DNA of 64,000 nucleotides from Hymenobacter sp. 5317J-9 (GTDB lineage Bacteria > Bacteroidota > Bacteroidia > Cytophagales > Hymenobacteraceae), in assembly GCF_022921075.1 (NCBI RefSeq), contig NZ_CP095050.1, forward strand, positions 4,898,001 through 4,962,000. The letters run 5' to 3'. A program made the position numbers and the translations under genes. The notes beneath the pieces are model-generated. The model saw only the letters and a list, made by a program, of their open reading frames with translations, was not told where the DNA came from and ran no database searches. Positions 63,897 to 64,000 of the stretch are shown in pieces (the stretch's first letter is position 1; each line of letters opens with the position of its first letter).

Positions 63897-64000
63897 ATGG
63901 AATTTCAAGAATTAGGCAACTCCGGCGTTTCCGTTTCGCGCATCACCTTTGGCAGCTGGGCGGCCGGCGGCTGGATGTGGGGCGGCACCGAGCAGAACGA
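63897..64000 (+). CDS. Aldo/keto reductase, partial
   Basis: The first 34 residues (MEFQELGNSGVSVSRITFGS and onwards) of an aldo/keto reductase; the gene runs off the right edge. Divergent from the DsbA-family gene. Confidence 0.85.
   Translation, partial: MEFQELGNSGVSVSRITFGSWAAGGWMWGGTEQN

Overview
The window looks like a piece of a Hymenobacter-type chromosome (Bacteroidota, Cytophagales). The reasons are high GC, several secreted proteins ending in type A type IX secretion (T9SS) sorting domains, DUF6089 outer-membrane proteins, Bacteroidota-style -7 elements (TAnnTTTG), no obvious Shine-Dalgarno sites, and a complete phenylacetyl-CoA epoxidase gene set. The genus is inferred from gene content and style, not from a database search.

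Layout. 1-4503 (minus): CBS protein, BamA/TamA-like Omp85 protein, NAD kinase and two DUF6089 proteins, an envelope cluster. 4634-7174 (minus): yqeY-like gene, cvpA, anthranilate/ADC synthase glutaminase and an alpha/beta hydrolase. 7419-9233 (plus): pdxJ (frameshifted) and mnmH. 9409-13760: a large T9SS cargo protein and a MoxR ATPase. 14039-15393: a mini exosortase system (PID-CTERM-like substrate, XrtX-like exosortase, associated membrane protein). 15654-20616: paaE-A-B-C-D and a PaaH-type dehydrogenase. 20626-27788: a DUF6134-like protein, then an arsenosugar locus (arsM, DUF547, two glycosyltransferases, epimerase, SDR, arsS). 28187-32688: tandem paralogous T9SS cargo proteins. 32769-39911: GH2 beta-galactosidase, TonB-dependent receptor and a surface lipoprotein. 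40009-42846: a 14-repeat RCC1 T9SS protein and two tRNAs (Leu-UAA, Gly-GCC). 42978-46419: mutS (two frameshifts) and a TrmH/SpoU methyltransferase. 46566-51769: an M36 metallopeptidase and an AT-richer sialidase-like protein that share an almost identical 289-bp T9SS tail. 51884-64000: mostly housekeeping genes, including TerC, YajQ, GNATs, a Mpo1-like protein, a thioesterase, a NYN-CSD fusion, a YdjM-like protein, mfd, VOC, DUF6624, a DsbA-family protein and a partial aldo/keto reductase.

Two features cut across the region. Five copies of one long palindromic repeat family, with a GTCATSCTGAGC core, sit in intergenic gaps, one of them inside the paa operon; other palindromes are scattered as well. 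Five genes carry six single-base deletions, all inside G/C homopolymers, where adding one base restores a conserved protein. This points to sequencing or assembly errors rather than gene decay.

The most interesting items are the apparent capture of a T9SS sorting-tag cassette by a sialidase-like gene, the compact exosortase/substrate module, the extra epimerase and SDR in the arsenosugar locus, and the dispersed palindromes.
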